64,000 nt of DNA, from assembly GCA_051744845.1 (NCBI GenBank), contig JBNJDJ010000001.1:111096-175095 (forward strand). The letters are read 5' to 3'. Source of the stretch: JBNJDJ01 sp051744845 (GTDB lineage: Bacteria; Bacillota; Clostridia; Peptostreptococcales; Acidaminobacteraceae). Below the pieces are notes generated by a model. It did not search any database. It was given only the letters and a program-made list of their open reading frames with translations, and was not told the DNA's origin. Shown piece by piece: positions 26,675 through 37,141 of this stretch (position 1 is its first letter; each line of letters opens with the position of its first letter). Position numbers and translations under genes: made by a program.

Positions 26675-28582
26675 ATGAGAAGTTTAAAAAAAATAATTTT
26701 TGGAATTATAATCACAATAATTAGTATAATTATTATATCTGTATTATTTAACTTTTTTTATATAGGTAATATTTATGAAAATATAAAAAAATATGATTCT
26801 TTTTTACATCAATCAGATTATCTATATTATAAAATGGACCTGCCTTTACGAGTTTTAAGAAATATTGAAAATCAAGGAGATATCTCTAATAATTCTAAAC
26901 TAAAAGAAGCTTATAATAAAAATAAAGATAGATACTATGATTATTTAAGTAAAAAAATTGTTTTGTTAAATGATTTAGGAAATTTTTTAAATAAAATGGA
27001 AAATTATTTATTGATTTATAATTTAGATGAGTTCGATAAACTAAATACTAATTTTAATCAAATTAATCAAAAATATGATAAGTTGAATAAGTTATACGAA
27101 GATGAAATAAATACTAATTTTTCAAATTTATCAGTAGATAAATCTTATAAAACATATATATCTTTTGAAAATTTAAATAGAAATTTGATTGAAAGTTTTA
27201 GTGATATTAAAGATAAGATGATTATTAGATATATAATAATAAATTTAATATTTTATTTGTTTTTAATAGGTATTTTGATTATTTTATTTATTTTCCTTTA
27301 TAGAATAGGAAAAAATGATTTAAATTATTTATTAAAAGGTTATAGTTTATTAAGTGATCAAGATTATGATATAGATAAATTGCCTGAAAATAATTCATAT
27401 TTTTTAGAAGAAAAAAAGATTTTTTCTTCAATTGAAAATATTATAAAAGAACAAAATTTTATAAATAAGGTAAAAGTTTTAACCAATAAAGCTTATTTCT
27501 TAAGTGAACTACTAGAAATTTTATTTGATACTATAGAAGATAAATTAAATATTGATAGGATTGGTGTAGCATTTATAAATTATCAAAAAAAAGAAATAGT
27601 TGCAGAATACGGAGTAGCAAATTATGATAATATAGTTTTAAATACTGGGTTTAATGTTAGTTTTGATGAAACTTCATTAACTGATTTAATTGATAATCCA
27701 AAAGTTATTTTTGAAAATGATTTAGAAGAAAAATATAAGGAAAGACCTAATAGTAAATCTCTTAATCTTATTAAAAAAGAAGATATTAAATCTAATGCTA
27801 TTTTTCCTTTAATAATAGGTAATCAAGTTTTTGGATTTTTATTTTTTAGTTCTATGAAAAAAGGTAATTTTACATGCGAAAATATAAAAATAGGTAAAAA
27901 GATCGCAAATGAAATAGCTGGAGTAATTGATAAAACTTATTTAACTAAAACAGTTTTTTCTAAAATAACTAAAACTTTCGCAGACTTAGTTGAGAAAAAA
28001 GATGAAGAAACTGGAGAGCATCTAAATAGAATGGAAAGTTATTCTGTATTTATTGCTAAATTATTATTAAAAAATCCGAAAAAAAATTATTATATTGACA
28101 GAAAATTTATTAAAGATATTGAAAATAACGCAGCTATACATGATATTGGAAAAGTAGGAGTTCCTGATAAAATTTTAAAAAAGCCTGGTAAATTAAATAA
28201 AGAAGAATGGGAAATTATTAAAAATCATCCAAATATAGGAGCAGATATTTTTAAGTCATTAAGAGAAACTTTAAGTATATTTGGTAGAGATTTTTATTTA
28301 ATTGCTGAAAATATCACTAGATTTCATCATGAAAAATGGGATGGAACAGGCTATCCAAATGGATTGAAAAAACATGAAATACCTTTAGAATCTAGAATTA
28401 TAGCTATAGCTGATGTTTTTGATGCTATAACTTCAAAACGGTCTTATAAAGAGGCTTTTAGCTTTGAGAAATCATTTAATATAATTAAAGATTCTGCTGG
28501 TACTCATTTAGATCCTTACTTAGTAAAACTTTTAGTTGATAATAGACAAGCATTTTTTGATTTATATAAAAAACTAAAATAA
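26675..28582 (+). CDS. Membrane GAF/HD-GYP protein, probable c-di-GMP phosphodiesterase
   Basis: A 635-residue receptor. Membrane helices lie at about residues 8-30 and 185-213, enclosing an extracellular helical sensor. A GAF-like domain follows (about 270-410), then HD-GYP (about 430-630). Catalytic motifs are intact: HDIGKVGVPD, KNHPNIGADI, HHEKWDGTGYP and IADVFDAITSKRSYK. HD-GYP enzymes degrade c-di-GMP to pGpG or GMP. The start is ATG 26675 with AAGGTGG upstream, 17 bases behind the chemoreceptor gene, so the three signalling genes are probably one operon. It ends at a hairpin shared with argJ. Confidence 0.95.
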   Translation: MRSLKKIIFGIIITIISIIIISVLFNFFYIGNIYENIKKYDSFLHQSDYLYYKMDLPLRVLRNIENQGDISNNSKLKEAYNKNKDRYYDYLSKKIVLLNDLGNFLNKMENYLLIYNLDEFDKLNTNFNQINQKYDKLNKLYEDEINTNFSNLSVDKSYKTYISFENLNRNLIESFSDIKDKMIIRYIIINLIFYLFLIGILIILFIFLYRIGKNDLNYLLKGYSLLSDQDYDIDKLPENNSYFLEEKKIFSSIENIIKEQNFINKVKVLTNKAYFLSELLEILFDTIEDKLNIDRIGVAFINYQKKEIVAEYGVANYDNIVLNTGFNVSFDETSLTDLIDNPKVIFENDLEEKYKERPNSKSLNLIKKEDIKSNAIFPLIIGNQVFGFLFFSSMKKGNFTCENIKIGKKIANEIAGVIDKTYLTKTVFSKITKTFADLVEKKDEETGEHLNRMESYSVFIAKLLLKNPKKNYYIDRKFIKDIENNAAIHDIGKVGVPDKILKKPGKLNKEEWEIIKNHPNIGADIFKSLRETLSIFGRDFYLIAENITRFHHEKWDGTGYPNGLKKHEIPLESRIIAIADVFDAITSKRSYKEAFSFEKSFNIIKDSAGTHLDPYLVKLLVDNRQAFFDLYKKLK

Positions 28583-28583
28583 A

Positions 28584-28618
28584 TCAGGTTAAACAAATTT
28601 GTTTAACCTGAATTTTTT
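28584..28618. terminator. Bidirectional terminator between the HD-GYP gene and argJ
   Basis: A near-perfect inverted repeat from TCAGGTTAAACAAA to TTTGTTTAACCTGA (28584-28611) is followed by seven T on the plus strand and by a T-rich stretch on the minus strand. Confidence 0.88.
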
Positions 28619-29817
28619 TAATAAGCCGCATTAATTTTCACATATTCTTCTGATAAATCGCATCCCCAAGCAGTTGCATTATATTTTCCTATATTTAAAT
28701 TAATATTAATCTCTATACTATCTTTTTTCATTATTTCTTTTGAAGTTTTTAAATTATATTTTTTAGGTTTACCCTCTTTCATTAACATAATTTTTTTAGA
28801 ATCTGATAAAAAACTTAGATTTATTTTTTCAATATCAATATTTGCATCTACACTACCTAAACTAGATAAAATACGCCCCCAATTTGTGTTTTGTCCATAA
28901 AACGCAGATTTAACTAAGTTAGAGCTAACTACCGCCTTAGCTAATTTTTGGGCTTCATTTTCTTTTAAAGCATTCTTAATATTAACAGTAAGTAATTTAG
29001 TAGAACCTTCTCCATCTTTAGCAATTTTAATAGCAAGATCTTTTAAAACCATAAATAATTTGTCTTTAAATATTTTATAATTTTTATTGTTTTTGCTTTT
29101 AATAACAGGATTTTTAGCAGATTTATTAGAAAGAATCAAAACTGTATCATTAGTAGATGTATCACCATCGACTGATATCATATTAAAAGTTTTATCAGTT
29201 AATTCTTTTAATAGATCATCCAAAATATCTTTTTTAATATTAACATTAGTTGTCACAAAACCTAGCATAGTTGCCATATTTGGATGAATCATTCCTGAAC
29301 CTTTAGCTAATCCATTTATTTTTATTAAACTTTCATTCATTTTAAATTTAGTTGAATTAGTTTTTGTAAAAGTATCAGTAGTTTTAATAGCCTCTGCTAC
29401 TAAATTAAAATTTTCATAATTTAAATTTTTAGTAACTTCTTTTAATCCTTTAGTTATTTTATTCATTTCTAATTGTTTTCCAATTATTCCAGTAGAACAG
29501 GTTAAAATATTTTTAGTTTTTATATTTAAATCTTTAGCTAAAATTTTACAAATCTTTTTACTATTTTCAAAGCCTTTTTTTCCAGTAGCAGCATTAGCAT
29601 TTCCAGAATTAATTATAATACCATTTATTTTATTATTTATTTTCTTTTCTGATAATTTAACTGGAGCAGCTTTTGATTTGTTTTTAGTAAATACTCCTGA
29701 AGCAATCGCAGGTTTTTTTGAATATATTAATCCTAAATCTAAATTTTTCTTTTTAACTTTTGAATGTACACCATTTCCTATAAATCCATCTATTTTTATT
29801 AAATTATTTTGTAACAT
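28618..29817 (-). CDS. argJ: Bifunctional ornithine acetyltransferase/N-acetylglutamate synthase
   Basis: Recycles the acetyl group from N-acetylornithine to glutamate in arginine synthesis. The proprotein cleaves itself before the nucleophilic Thr in HPNMATMLGF, which is present, with KGSGMIHPN before it. IINSGNANAATG and SVDGDTSTNDTV are family blocks. The length is 399 residues. The start lies 10 bases after argC, with AAGGAGG. No argA-type synthase is seen, consistent with a bifunctional ArgJ, but mono- and bifunctional forms cannot be separated by eye. Confidence 0.96.
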   Translation of the reverse strand: MLQNNLIKIDGFIGNGVHSKVKKKNLDLGLIYSKKPAIASGVFTKNKSKAAPVKLSEKKINNKINGIIINSGNANAATGKKGFENSKKICKILAKDLNIKTKNILTCSTGIIGKQLEMNKITKGLKEVTKNLNYENFNLVAEAIKTTDTFTKTNSTKFKMNESLIKINGLAKGSGMIHPNMATMLGFVTTNVNIKKDILDDLLKELTDKTFNMISVDGDTSTNDTVLILSNKSAKNPVIKSKNNKNYKIFKDKLFMVLKDLAIKIAKDGEGSTKLLTVNIKNALKENEAQKLAKAVVSSNLVKSAFYGQNTNWGRILSSLGSVDANIDIEKINLSFLSDSKKIMLMKEGKPKKYNLKTSKEIMKKDSIEININLNIGKYNATAWGCDLSEEYVKINAAY

Positions 29818-29826
29818 AAATCCTCC

Positions 29827-30855
29827 TTATAAATAAAAATTAAAATTTTCTAAACCTAAATTTTCTTTAAAATTAAACATTAAATTCATATTTTGAACTG
29901 CTTGTCCTGCAGCTCCTTTCATTAAATTATCAATTGTTGAAAAAATAATAAGCCTTTTATTTTTATTGTCTAATGTGTATGAAAAATTACAATTATTTGT
30001 TCTTAAAACATTTTTACTTTTAGGTTTTTTATCTAATAAATTGATAAAATGTTTGTTTGAATAATATTTATTATAAATATTATCAATTTCTTGTTTTGAT
30101 TTTTCTTTGTTCAAATTACAATAAATAGTACTATATATACCACGTGTAGTAGGTATAATATGTGGATTAAATAATACATTACTTTTTTCTAAATGCTCAT
30201 TAATCTCAGGTTGATGCCTGTGATTATTTGTTTTATATGCATATATATTTTCATTTGCTTCACTAAATAATAAATTAGTTTTTGTTTTCCTGCCAGCTCC
30301 ACTAAGCCCAGATTTAGAGTCAATTACAATATTATCTTTATTAATTATATCTTCTTTAACTAAAGGGTAAAGTGGTAAAATACAACTAGTTGGATAGCAA
30401 CCAGGATTAGCAATATACTTGCTTTTTTTAATCTTTTTATAATTAATTTCAGTCAATCCATAGACAAATTTATTTAAATGATTTTTAAAAGTGTGTTTCT
30501 TATTATAATATTTTTTATAAGTTTTAAAATTTTTAAGCCTGAAATCTCCTGAAAGATCAATTATTTTTAGATTTTTATTAATTTCAATTACTTTTTTTAC
30601 TAAATTCATACTTAAAGTGTGTGGTAATGCTAGAAAAATTAAATCGATATTATTGATTTTAGTTAAAGCTTGTTTTTTATTAATTAATTTTAAATCAACT
30701 TTATTTAGTAATTTAGGGTAAAGTTCAGAATAAGATTTACCAGCATTACTTTCTGAAGTTACAAACTTAATATTAACTTTAGGATGATTATTTAATAAAT
30801 TAACTAATTGATTTCCAGCATAACCAGTAGAGCCAAAAATTCCAATGTTTGTCAT
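29827..30855 (-). CDS. argC: N-acetyl-gamma-glutamyl-phosphate reductase
   Basis: NADPH-dependent reduction of N-acetylglutamyl phosphate to the semialdehyde. The nucleotide loop is FGSTGYAGNQLV. The catalytic cysteine lies in ANPGCYPTSC, and HRHQPEI and KGAAGQAVQN are conserved. The length of 342 residues is typical of type 1 ArgC. It starts at ATG (minus strand, 30855) after AGGAGG and forms an operon with argJ, divergent from argBD. Confidence 0.97.
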   Translation of the reverse strand: MTNIGIFGSTGYAGNQLVNLLNNHPKVNIKFVTSESNAGKSYSELYPKLLNKVDLKLINKKQALTKINNIDLIFLALPHTLSMNLVKKVIEINKNLKIIDLSGDFRLKNFKTYKKYYNKKHTFKNHLNKFVYGLTEINYKKIKKSKYIANPGCYPTSCILPLYPLVKEDIINKDNIVIDSKSGLSGAGRKTKTNLLFSEANENIYAYKTNNHRHQPEINEHLEKSNVLFNPHIIPTTRGIYSTIYCNLNKEKSKQEIDNIYNKYYSNKHFINLLDKKPKSKNVLRTNNCNFSYTLDNKNKRLIIFSTIDNLMKGAAGQAVQNMNLMFNFKENLGLENFNFYL

Positions 30856-30879
30856 AGATTCCTCCTTTTATTTCGAATA

Positions 30880-30908
30880 ATTATACATTAACTTATAAGT
30901 TTATGCAA
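30880..30908 (-). promoter_or_regulatory. argCJ promoter
   Basis: On the minus strand, TTGCAT (30908-30903) and TATAAT (30885-30880) are separated by 17 bases. The -35 forms one arm of the inverted repeat shared with the argB promoter. Confidence 0.8.
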
Positions 30909-30932
30909 CAAATAATTAAAATTATTGCATAA
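30901..30932. promoter_or_regulatory. Inverted repeat joining the divergent arg -35 elements, candidate ArgR operator
   Basis: TTATGCAA (30901-30908) is mirrored by TTGCATAA (30925-30932), enclosing a pure A/T core apart from one C. Each arm contains the -35 of one promoter. TGCATA-type half sites in A/T sequence resemble ARG boxes, so ArgR/AhrC is the likely ligand. No argR gene lies in the window. Confidence 0.6.
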
Positions 30933-30953
30933 AAATAAGAAATGATGTATAAT
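30925..30953 (+). promoter_or_regulatory. argBD promoter
   Basis: TTGCAT (30925-30930) and TATAAT (30948-30953) have 17-base spacing, an exact mirror of the argCJ promoter. Confidence 0.8.
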
Positions 30954-30976
30954 CATAAAAAATTAAAGGAGGGGAT

Positions 30977-31867
30977 ATGAAAAAGAAGACAAAAATGGTT
31001 AAACATATCTTAGAAAGTTTGCCATATATTGAAAGATTTCGAGAAAAAATTTTTGTAGTGAAATTTGGAGGGTCGTTATTAGAAGAAAAAGGACTTTTAG
31101 ATAAATTTATTAGGGATATAACTTTATTGATTCATTTAAATATTAAAATAATAATTGTTCACGGTGGTGGTAAACATATTTCTAAAAGATTAGATAAATT
31201 AAATATAGAATCTAATTTTAAGAAAGGTATGAGAGTTACTAATGATAAGGCTATGAAAGAAGTAGAAATGGTATTAAGTGGCTATTTAAATAAAAAATTT
31301 GTACAGTGTTTTGTTAACGAAAACATTTCAGCTATAGGTTTAAGTGGTAAAGATGGTGGATTAATAAAAGCTAAAAAACTAAAAAAAGATGGACAAGGAG
31401 ATTTGAAAAATGTAGGTGAAATTGTAAGTATCGATAATAAAATTATAAATTTACTTATAGATAATAAATATTTACCGATTGTATCTTCAATTGGATATGA
31501 TAATTCAGGTAATACTTATAATATAAATGCTGATAAAGTTGCTAGTAAGTTAGCTATTTCACTAAAAGCTGAAAAACTTATTTATTTATCAGATGTAAAA
31601 GGGATATATTTAGATTTTGAAAATCGGAAAAAATTTATTAGCGAACTTTCGGTTTATAAAGCTAAAGAAATGATAGAAAAAAAAGTATTAAAAGGAGGAA
31701 TGATACCTAAGGTAAATTCATGTATAGAATCTATAAATAAAGGAGTTAATTCTGTTCATATGATTAATGGAAAAATTGAGCATTCAGTATTATTAGAAAT
31801 TTTTACTAATAAAGGTATAGGTACTATGATTAAAGGAGATAATTATGTCAATAATGAAAACTTATAA
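30977..31867 (+). CDS. argB: Acetylglutamate kinase
   Basis: Phosphorylates N-acetylglutamate at the gamma carboxylate. The amino acid kinase fold shows KFGGSLLEEKG, IVHGGGKHIS, YNINADKVA and LSDVKGIY. The 296-residue chain has an N-terminal extension of about 25 residues before the first strand (ending LESLPYIERFREK). Such a mobile helix is found in arginine-inhibited hexameric kinases, so feedback inhibition is inferred; it fits the ArgJ recycling pathway. It overlaps argD by 23 bases. Confidence 0.97.
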   Translation: MKKKTKMVKHILESLPYIERFREKIFVVKFGGSLLEEKGLLDKFIRDITLLIHLNIKIIIVHGGGKHISKRLDKLNIESNFKKGMRVTNDKAMKEVEMVLSGYLNKKFVQCFVNENISAIGLSGKDGGLIKAKKLKKDGQGDLKNVGEIVSIDNKIINLLIDNKYLPIVSSIGYDNSGNTYNINADKVASKLAISLKAEKLIYLSDVKGIYLDFENRKKFISELSVYKAKEMIEKKVLKGGMIPKVNSCIESINKGVNSVHMINGKIEHSVLLEIFTNKGIGTMIKGDNYVNNENL

Positions 31868-33005
31868 TCGATTTGATTTGAATTTTGAATATGGTAAAGG
31901 TAGTTTTTTGTATGATAAATCAGGTAATAAATATTTAGATTTTGTTGCAGGAGTAGCTGTGAATTGTTTAGGACACAGTCATCCTAAAATAGTAGATACA
32001 ATAAAGAATCAAAGTGAAAAAATGATTCATATTTCTAATTTATATTTAGAAGATAATCAAATTAATTTAGCTGATAAATTAATTGATTTGTCAGATCACA
32101 GTTCAGTGTTTTTTTGCAACTCTGGGACCGAAGCTGTTGAAGGAGCACTAAAAGTTGCAAAAAAATATGGTAAAAAATTAAACAAAGATAAGATACTTTA
32201 TTTTGATAAATCTTTTCACGGAAGATCTTTAGGGGCTTTATCTGTTACATCTAAAGAAAAATATAAAAAACCTTTTATTCCTTTAGATACTAATGTAAAA
32301 AAGGTTGAGTTTAATAACGAAAAAGATTTTTTAGAAAAGTTTGATCAAGATGTTTGTGCAGTAATAGTAGAACCTATTCAAGGAGAAGGAGGTATAAATG
32401 AAATAGATAAAGACTTTTTAGAACTTATTAGAAAAGTTACTATAAAAAATGATAGTTTGTTAATTTTTGATGAAGTTCAATGTGGAATTGGAAGAACTTC
32501 TAAGTTTTTTGCATACCAAAATTATAATATAATACCAGATGTTATTACAATAGCTAAAGGCTTAGGTGGAGGTGTACCAATAGGAGCTTTTATTGTAAAT
32601 AAAAAATCTGATGTATTAGAATATGGAGACCACGGTTGTACTTTCGGTGGTAATCCACTTGTAACATCGGTGGCAAATAAAGTAGTAGATATTGTTTCTG
32701 AAAAAGATTTTTTAAATAAAGTAGATGAAAAAGGTATCTATTTAAAAAATGAATTAGAAAAATTAAGTTTAGAACATAAAGAAATAAAAAATGTAAAAGG
32801 AAAAGGATTAATGGTAGGAATAGATATTCAATTAGATGTTAAAAATATTGTAAAAGAATCTATAAAAAATAATTTATTAGTTATAAATGCTTCTAATAAA
32901 ACTATTAGACTAGTTCCACCATTAAATGTTTCAAAAGAAGAAATAGATTTATTTATTAAAAAATTTAAGAAAGTATTAATTCAATTAAAAAAGACTATCG
33001 TTTAA
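31845..33005 (+). CDS. argD: Acetylornithine aminotransferase
   Basis: PLP-dependent class III aminotransferase forming N-acetylornithine from the semialdehyde. The chain shows NSGTEAVEGALKVAKK, IVEPIQGEGG, FDEVQCGIGRT and the PLP lysine in TIAKGLGGGVPIGAF. Length is 386 residues. ATG 31845, within the end of argB, follows GGAGATAAT. The TAA stop falls in the loop of the terminator, so the 3' end is very compact. Related ornithine or GABA aminotransferases are less likely in this operon. Confidence 0.96.
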   Translation: MSIMKTYNRFDLNFEYGKGSFLYDKSGNKYLDFVAGVAVNCLGHSHPKIVDTIKNQSEKMIHISNLYLEDNQINLADKLIDLSDHSSVFFCNSGTEAVEGALKVAKKYGKKLNKDKILYFDKSFHGRSLGALSVTSKEKYKKPFIPLDTNVKKVEFNNEKDFLEKFDQDVCAVIVEPIQGEGGINEIDKDFLELIRKVTIKNDSLLIFDEVQCGIGRTSKFFAYQNYNIIPDVITIAKGLGGGVPIGAFIVNKKSDVLEYGDHGCTFGGNPLVTSVANKVVDIVSEKDFLNKVDEKGIYLKNELEKLSLEHKEIKNVKGKGLMVGIDIQLDVKNIVKESIKNNLLVINASNKTIRLVPPLNVSKEEIDLFIKKFKKVLIQLKKTIV

Positions 33006-33017
33006 GATAGTCTTTTT
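32988..33017. terminator. Bidirectional terminator between argD and the satP-like gene
   Basis: AAAAAGACTATC pairs with GATAGTCTTTTT around the loop containing the argD stop codon. T-tracts exist on both strands, serving the convergent genes. Confidence 0.88.
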
Positions 33018-33019
33018 GA

Positions 33020-33652
33020 TTATGCAGTCTTTTTTAGCTTTTTTTCTTTTGAAAATATTCCAAATGTAGAACCTACAGGTAAAAAAGTATACCCAAAATG
33101 GCTGTTTAAAACTGTAGCGCCAGAGCCATAAAAACTTAATAAAGATATTATTAGTTCAGAAACTCCTGCAAGCATATGGAAAAATTCAGGCATAATACCA
33201 AATGAACTCATAGTTAAACCTAAAAATAAAAGATCTATAAAAAAGAAAATAAAAAATAAAACTTTATGAGTTTCTGTAGCGCCTATAGTCATAAATACTG
33301 AAAAAATTAAATAGCCTAAAAATGCAAACCCTAATTGCTTAGGATCAGCACTATTCATAGCAGTTTCACCAAAAATTCCTAATTTAATCATCCATGTCAT
33401 AGCTACTGAATACCAAAAGAAAGCATATCCTCCGAAAGCTGTGGTACCAAATATATTTTCTCGTTTTGAATCATTAATACAGGCAAATAATTGAGCACTA
33501 GCTCCTAAAAATATTGCCCATGGTATAGCATATGATACTCCAGAAGTCCATCCTAATTTAATACTAGAAGCTACTAAAGTAACAATAGCTAATCCAAATA
33601 ATCCTAATGCTGAAGGATCAGCATTTTTAATTTTAATATTATTATTTTTCAA
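33020..33652 (-). CDS. satP: SatP/YaaH-type acetate-succinate carrier (GPR1/FUN34/YaaH family)
   Basis: A 210-residue inner-membrane protein with six hydrophobic helices. The N-terminal signature (NADPSALGLFGLA, compare NPAPLGL) and the conserved YAIPWAIFLGASAQLFACI region identify the acetate uptake family. Transport of acetate or succinate coupled to protons is known for E. coli SatP; the direction here is unknown. It is a single-gene unit with its own promoter, convergent with argD. Confidence 0.92.
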   Translation of the reverse strand: MKNNNIKIKNADPSALGLFGLAIVTLVASSIKLGWTSGVSYAIPWAIFLGASAQLFACINDSKRENIFGTTAFGGYAFFWYSVAMTWMIKLGIFGETAMNSADPKQLGFAFLGYLIFSVFMTIGATETHKVLFFIFFFIDLLFLGLTMSSFGIMPEFFHMLAGVSELIISLLSFYGSGATVLNSHFGYTFLPVGSTFGIFSKEKKLKKTA

Positions 33653-33684
33653 TTTAATCCTCCTATTTATACAAAAAAATCAAC

Positions 33685-33719
33685 AATCGCGATTATAATA
33701 TATCAAATCTTATTTTCAA
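33685..33719 (-). promoter_or_regulatory. Promoter of the satP-like gene with a CG-centred palindrome at the start site
   Basis: On the minus strand TTGAAA (33719-33714) and TATAAT (33697-33692) are separated by 16 bases. The perfect palindrome AATCGCGATT (33685-33694) overlaps the end of the -10 and the likely start site, a typical repressor position. Confidence 0.55.
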
Positions 33720-33735
33720 TGTCAATTAATTAAAT

Positions 33736-33764
33736 TTGATTTTTTACTTTAAGAGTTATATAAT
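33736..33764 (+). promoter_or_regulatory. Promoter for rluD-pyrR
   Basis: TTGATT (33736-33741) and TATAAT (33759-33764) have 17-base spacing, and the rluD start follows at 33793. Confidence 0.75.
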
Positions 33765-33792
33765 AAAAAATGATTTATAAAGGAGAATAAAA

Positions 33793-35260
<1,468 letters not shown>

Positions 35261-35261
<1 letters not shown>

Positions 35262-35290
35262 AAAAAGCAACTTTTAAGGTTGCTTTTTTT
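35261..35290. terminator. Bidirectional terminator between pyrR and rqcH
   Basis: AAAAAAGCAAC pairs with GTTGCTTTTTT, giving T-tracts on both strands for convergent genes. Confidence 0.87.
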
Positions 35291-35295
35291 TATTT

Positions 35296-37062
35296 TTATT
35301 TAATTTTTTTAAGTTTTTCAATTTTTTTAAGTTCTGGAGTAATATATATAGTATTATTATTGACATATATTACCATACCTGGCTTAGCTCCAGATGGCTT
35401 AGAAACATTTTTCACTTCAGTATAATCAACAGGGACATTTGATGACATTTTTCCTTTTGAATTATAAGCAGCTATTAATCCAGCTTCTTTAATAGTTTTT
35501 TCATCAACTTTTTGACCTTTAGTTTTTACTACTACATGTGTTCCTGCTAAATCTTTAGTATGAAACCAAAGATCATTTTTACTAGCAAATTTTAATGTTA
35601 AAAAATCATTTTGTTTATTATTTTTACCAGCATAAATTTCAAAACCATTTGAAGATATATATTTTTTAAGTCTGTCCTCAGGTGATTTTTTACTTTTCTT
35701 AGTTTTTTTCTTTTTATTAATATATCCTGATTCAATTAATTCATTTTTAATTTCAGAGATTGTTTCGAAATCATTAGCATTTTCTAATGAATTAATAATA
35801 TTTTCAATATATTCTAATTCTTCTTTTGCCTTTTTAATTTGTTTTTTTATTTCAACTTGAGCATTTTTCATTTTATTATATTTTTTAAAATACATTTGAG
35901 TATTTTCTGAAGGTTTCTTTTCAGAATCAAGTTCAATAGTTAATTTTTCATTATCTTTATAATAATTATTTACAGTAATCTCTTCCATACCTCTACGTAA
36001 TTTATATATATTTGCTGTTAAAAGTTCACCTCTGAGTTTATATTCATCGGCATTTTCAGCAGTTTTCAATTCACTATATAAATCTGGTATTTTATTTTTT
36101 AGTTGATCTCTTCTAGTAGTTAATAGACTAACTAGATTACTTGATTTTTGTTTTATTTTATTTTTGTGAATTTTTTCGTAAAAATACTCATCTATAACTT
36201 CAGAAATATATTCTTTTTTTAATTGTATATAAGGTTTCTTATCATAAGTTTTTAGTTTAAAAGGAGATAATTCTACAGCTTCTCCAGTCTTATTATTTTT
36301 AACTAAACAAGGTTCATATTTATCATTGATAACAATATTTTTTAATTTATTGAACTCATTATAAAGTTTATCAATTTGTGATTTATTTAAATCTTTAATT
36401 TTAACCTTAAAATCAATATTACTTCTATTTAATAATTCTTTAGCTAATTTAGGTCCGAATCCTTGATAATGAAAATATAAGTGTTTATAAATTTTTCTTT
36501 TTTTATTATCTTCTAAATTATCTAAAAAAACCTTTTTATCAACTTCCCTAAAATCTTGTTGGGTAATTTCTAGAAACTTAAACTTTTGATTTGGCATAAT
36601 TTGTCTTTTTTTACTCATTAAAGGAGATACTCTTTTTATACTATCATATATTTTTTCATTTTCATCAATAACAGTAATATTCGAATGTTTCCCCATTATT
36701 TCAACAACAATTCTTTTAGTAGTTACATATCCTAAATCATCTGCTGAATCAATGTAAAAAATAAATATTCTTTCAAGTCCAATTTGTTCAATTTTAGTAA
36801 TAAATCCATTTTGTAGATATTTTCTTAATAACATACAAAAATTTGGTGGTTTTTGAGGATTATCAAGTTTTGAATCTATTATATTTACATGTGCAAAATT
36901 ACTATGTGCTGAAAGATACAATATGTAATTGCTTCCATGGTTTCTAATTGTAAAAGTTAGTTCTTTATCACTAGGCTGATATATTTTATTTACTCTACCA
37001 CCTACTAATTTTTCGTTTAATTCATTTAATAAATTATTCATAAGTATACCATTATAGGCCAT
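35296..37062 (-). CDS. rqcH: RqcH, NFACT-family ribosome quality-control factor
   Basis: Binds stalled 50S-peptidyl-tRNA and recruits tRNA-Ala to add C-terminal alanine tails. Domains: NFACT-N (MAYNGILMNNLLNELNEKLVGGRVNKIYQP), a helical HhH-like region, a long coiled coil (about residues 300-440) and NFACT-R (about 460-560; DLWFHTKDLAGTHVVV). The length of 588 residues is normal. Older names are FbpA or fibronectin-binding protein. It stands alone, divergent from the DUF2325 gene. The related factor YlmH is at 17156. Confidence 0.95.
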   Translation of the reverse strand: MAYNGILMNNLLNELNEKLVGGRVNKIYQPSDKELTFTIRNHGSNYILYLSAHSNFAHVNIIDSKLDNPQKPPNFCMLLRKYLQNGFITKIEQIGLERIFIFYIDSADDLGYVTTKRIVVEIMGKHSNITVIDENEKIYDSIKRVSPLMSKKRQIMPNQKFKFLEITQQDFREVDKKVFLDNLEDNKKRKIYKHLYFHYQGFGPKLAKELLNRSNIDFKVKIKDLNKSQIDKLYNEFNKLKNIVINDKYEPCLVKNNKTGEAVELSPFKLKTYDKKPYIQLKKEYISEVIDEYFYEKIHKNKIKQKSSNLVSLLTTRRDQLKNKIPDLYSELKTAENADEYKLRGELLTANIYKLRRGMEEITVNNYYKDNEKLTIELDSEKKPSENTQMYFKKYNKMKNAQVEIKKQIKKAKEELEYIENIINSLENANDFETISEIKNELIESGYINKKKKTKKSKKSPEDRLKKYISSNGFEIYAGKNNKQNDFLTLKFASKNDLWFHTKDLAGTHVVVKTKGQKVDEKTIKEAGLIAAYNSKGKMSSNVPVDYTEVKNVSKPSGAKPGMVIYVNNNTIYITPELKKIEKLKKIK

Positions 37063-37141
37063 AATAACACCTTCCTTCGAATAAATAGTATATCATAAAA
37101 GTCAGAAATAAAAAGCTTTCTTTAATAAAAAGACATTATAC

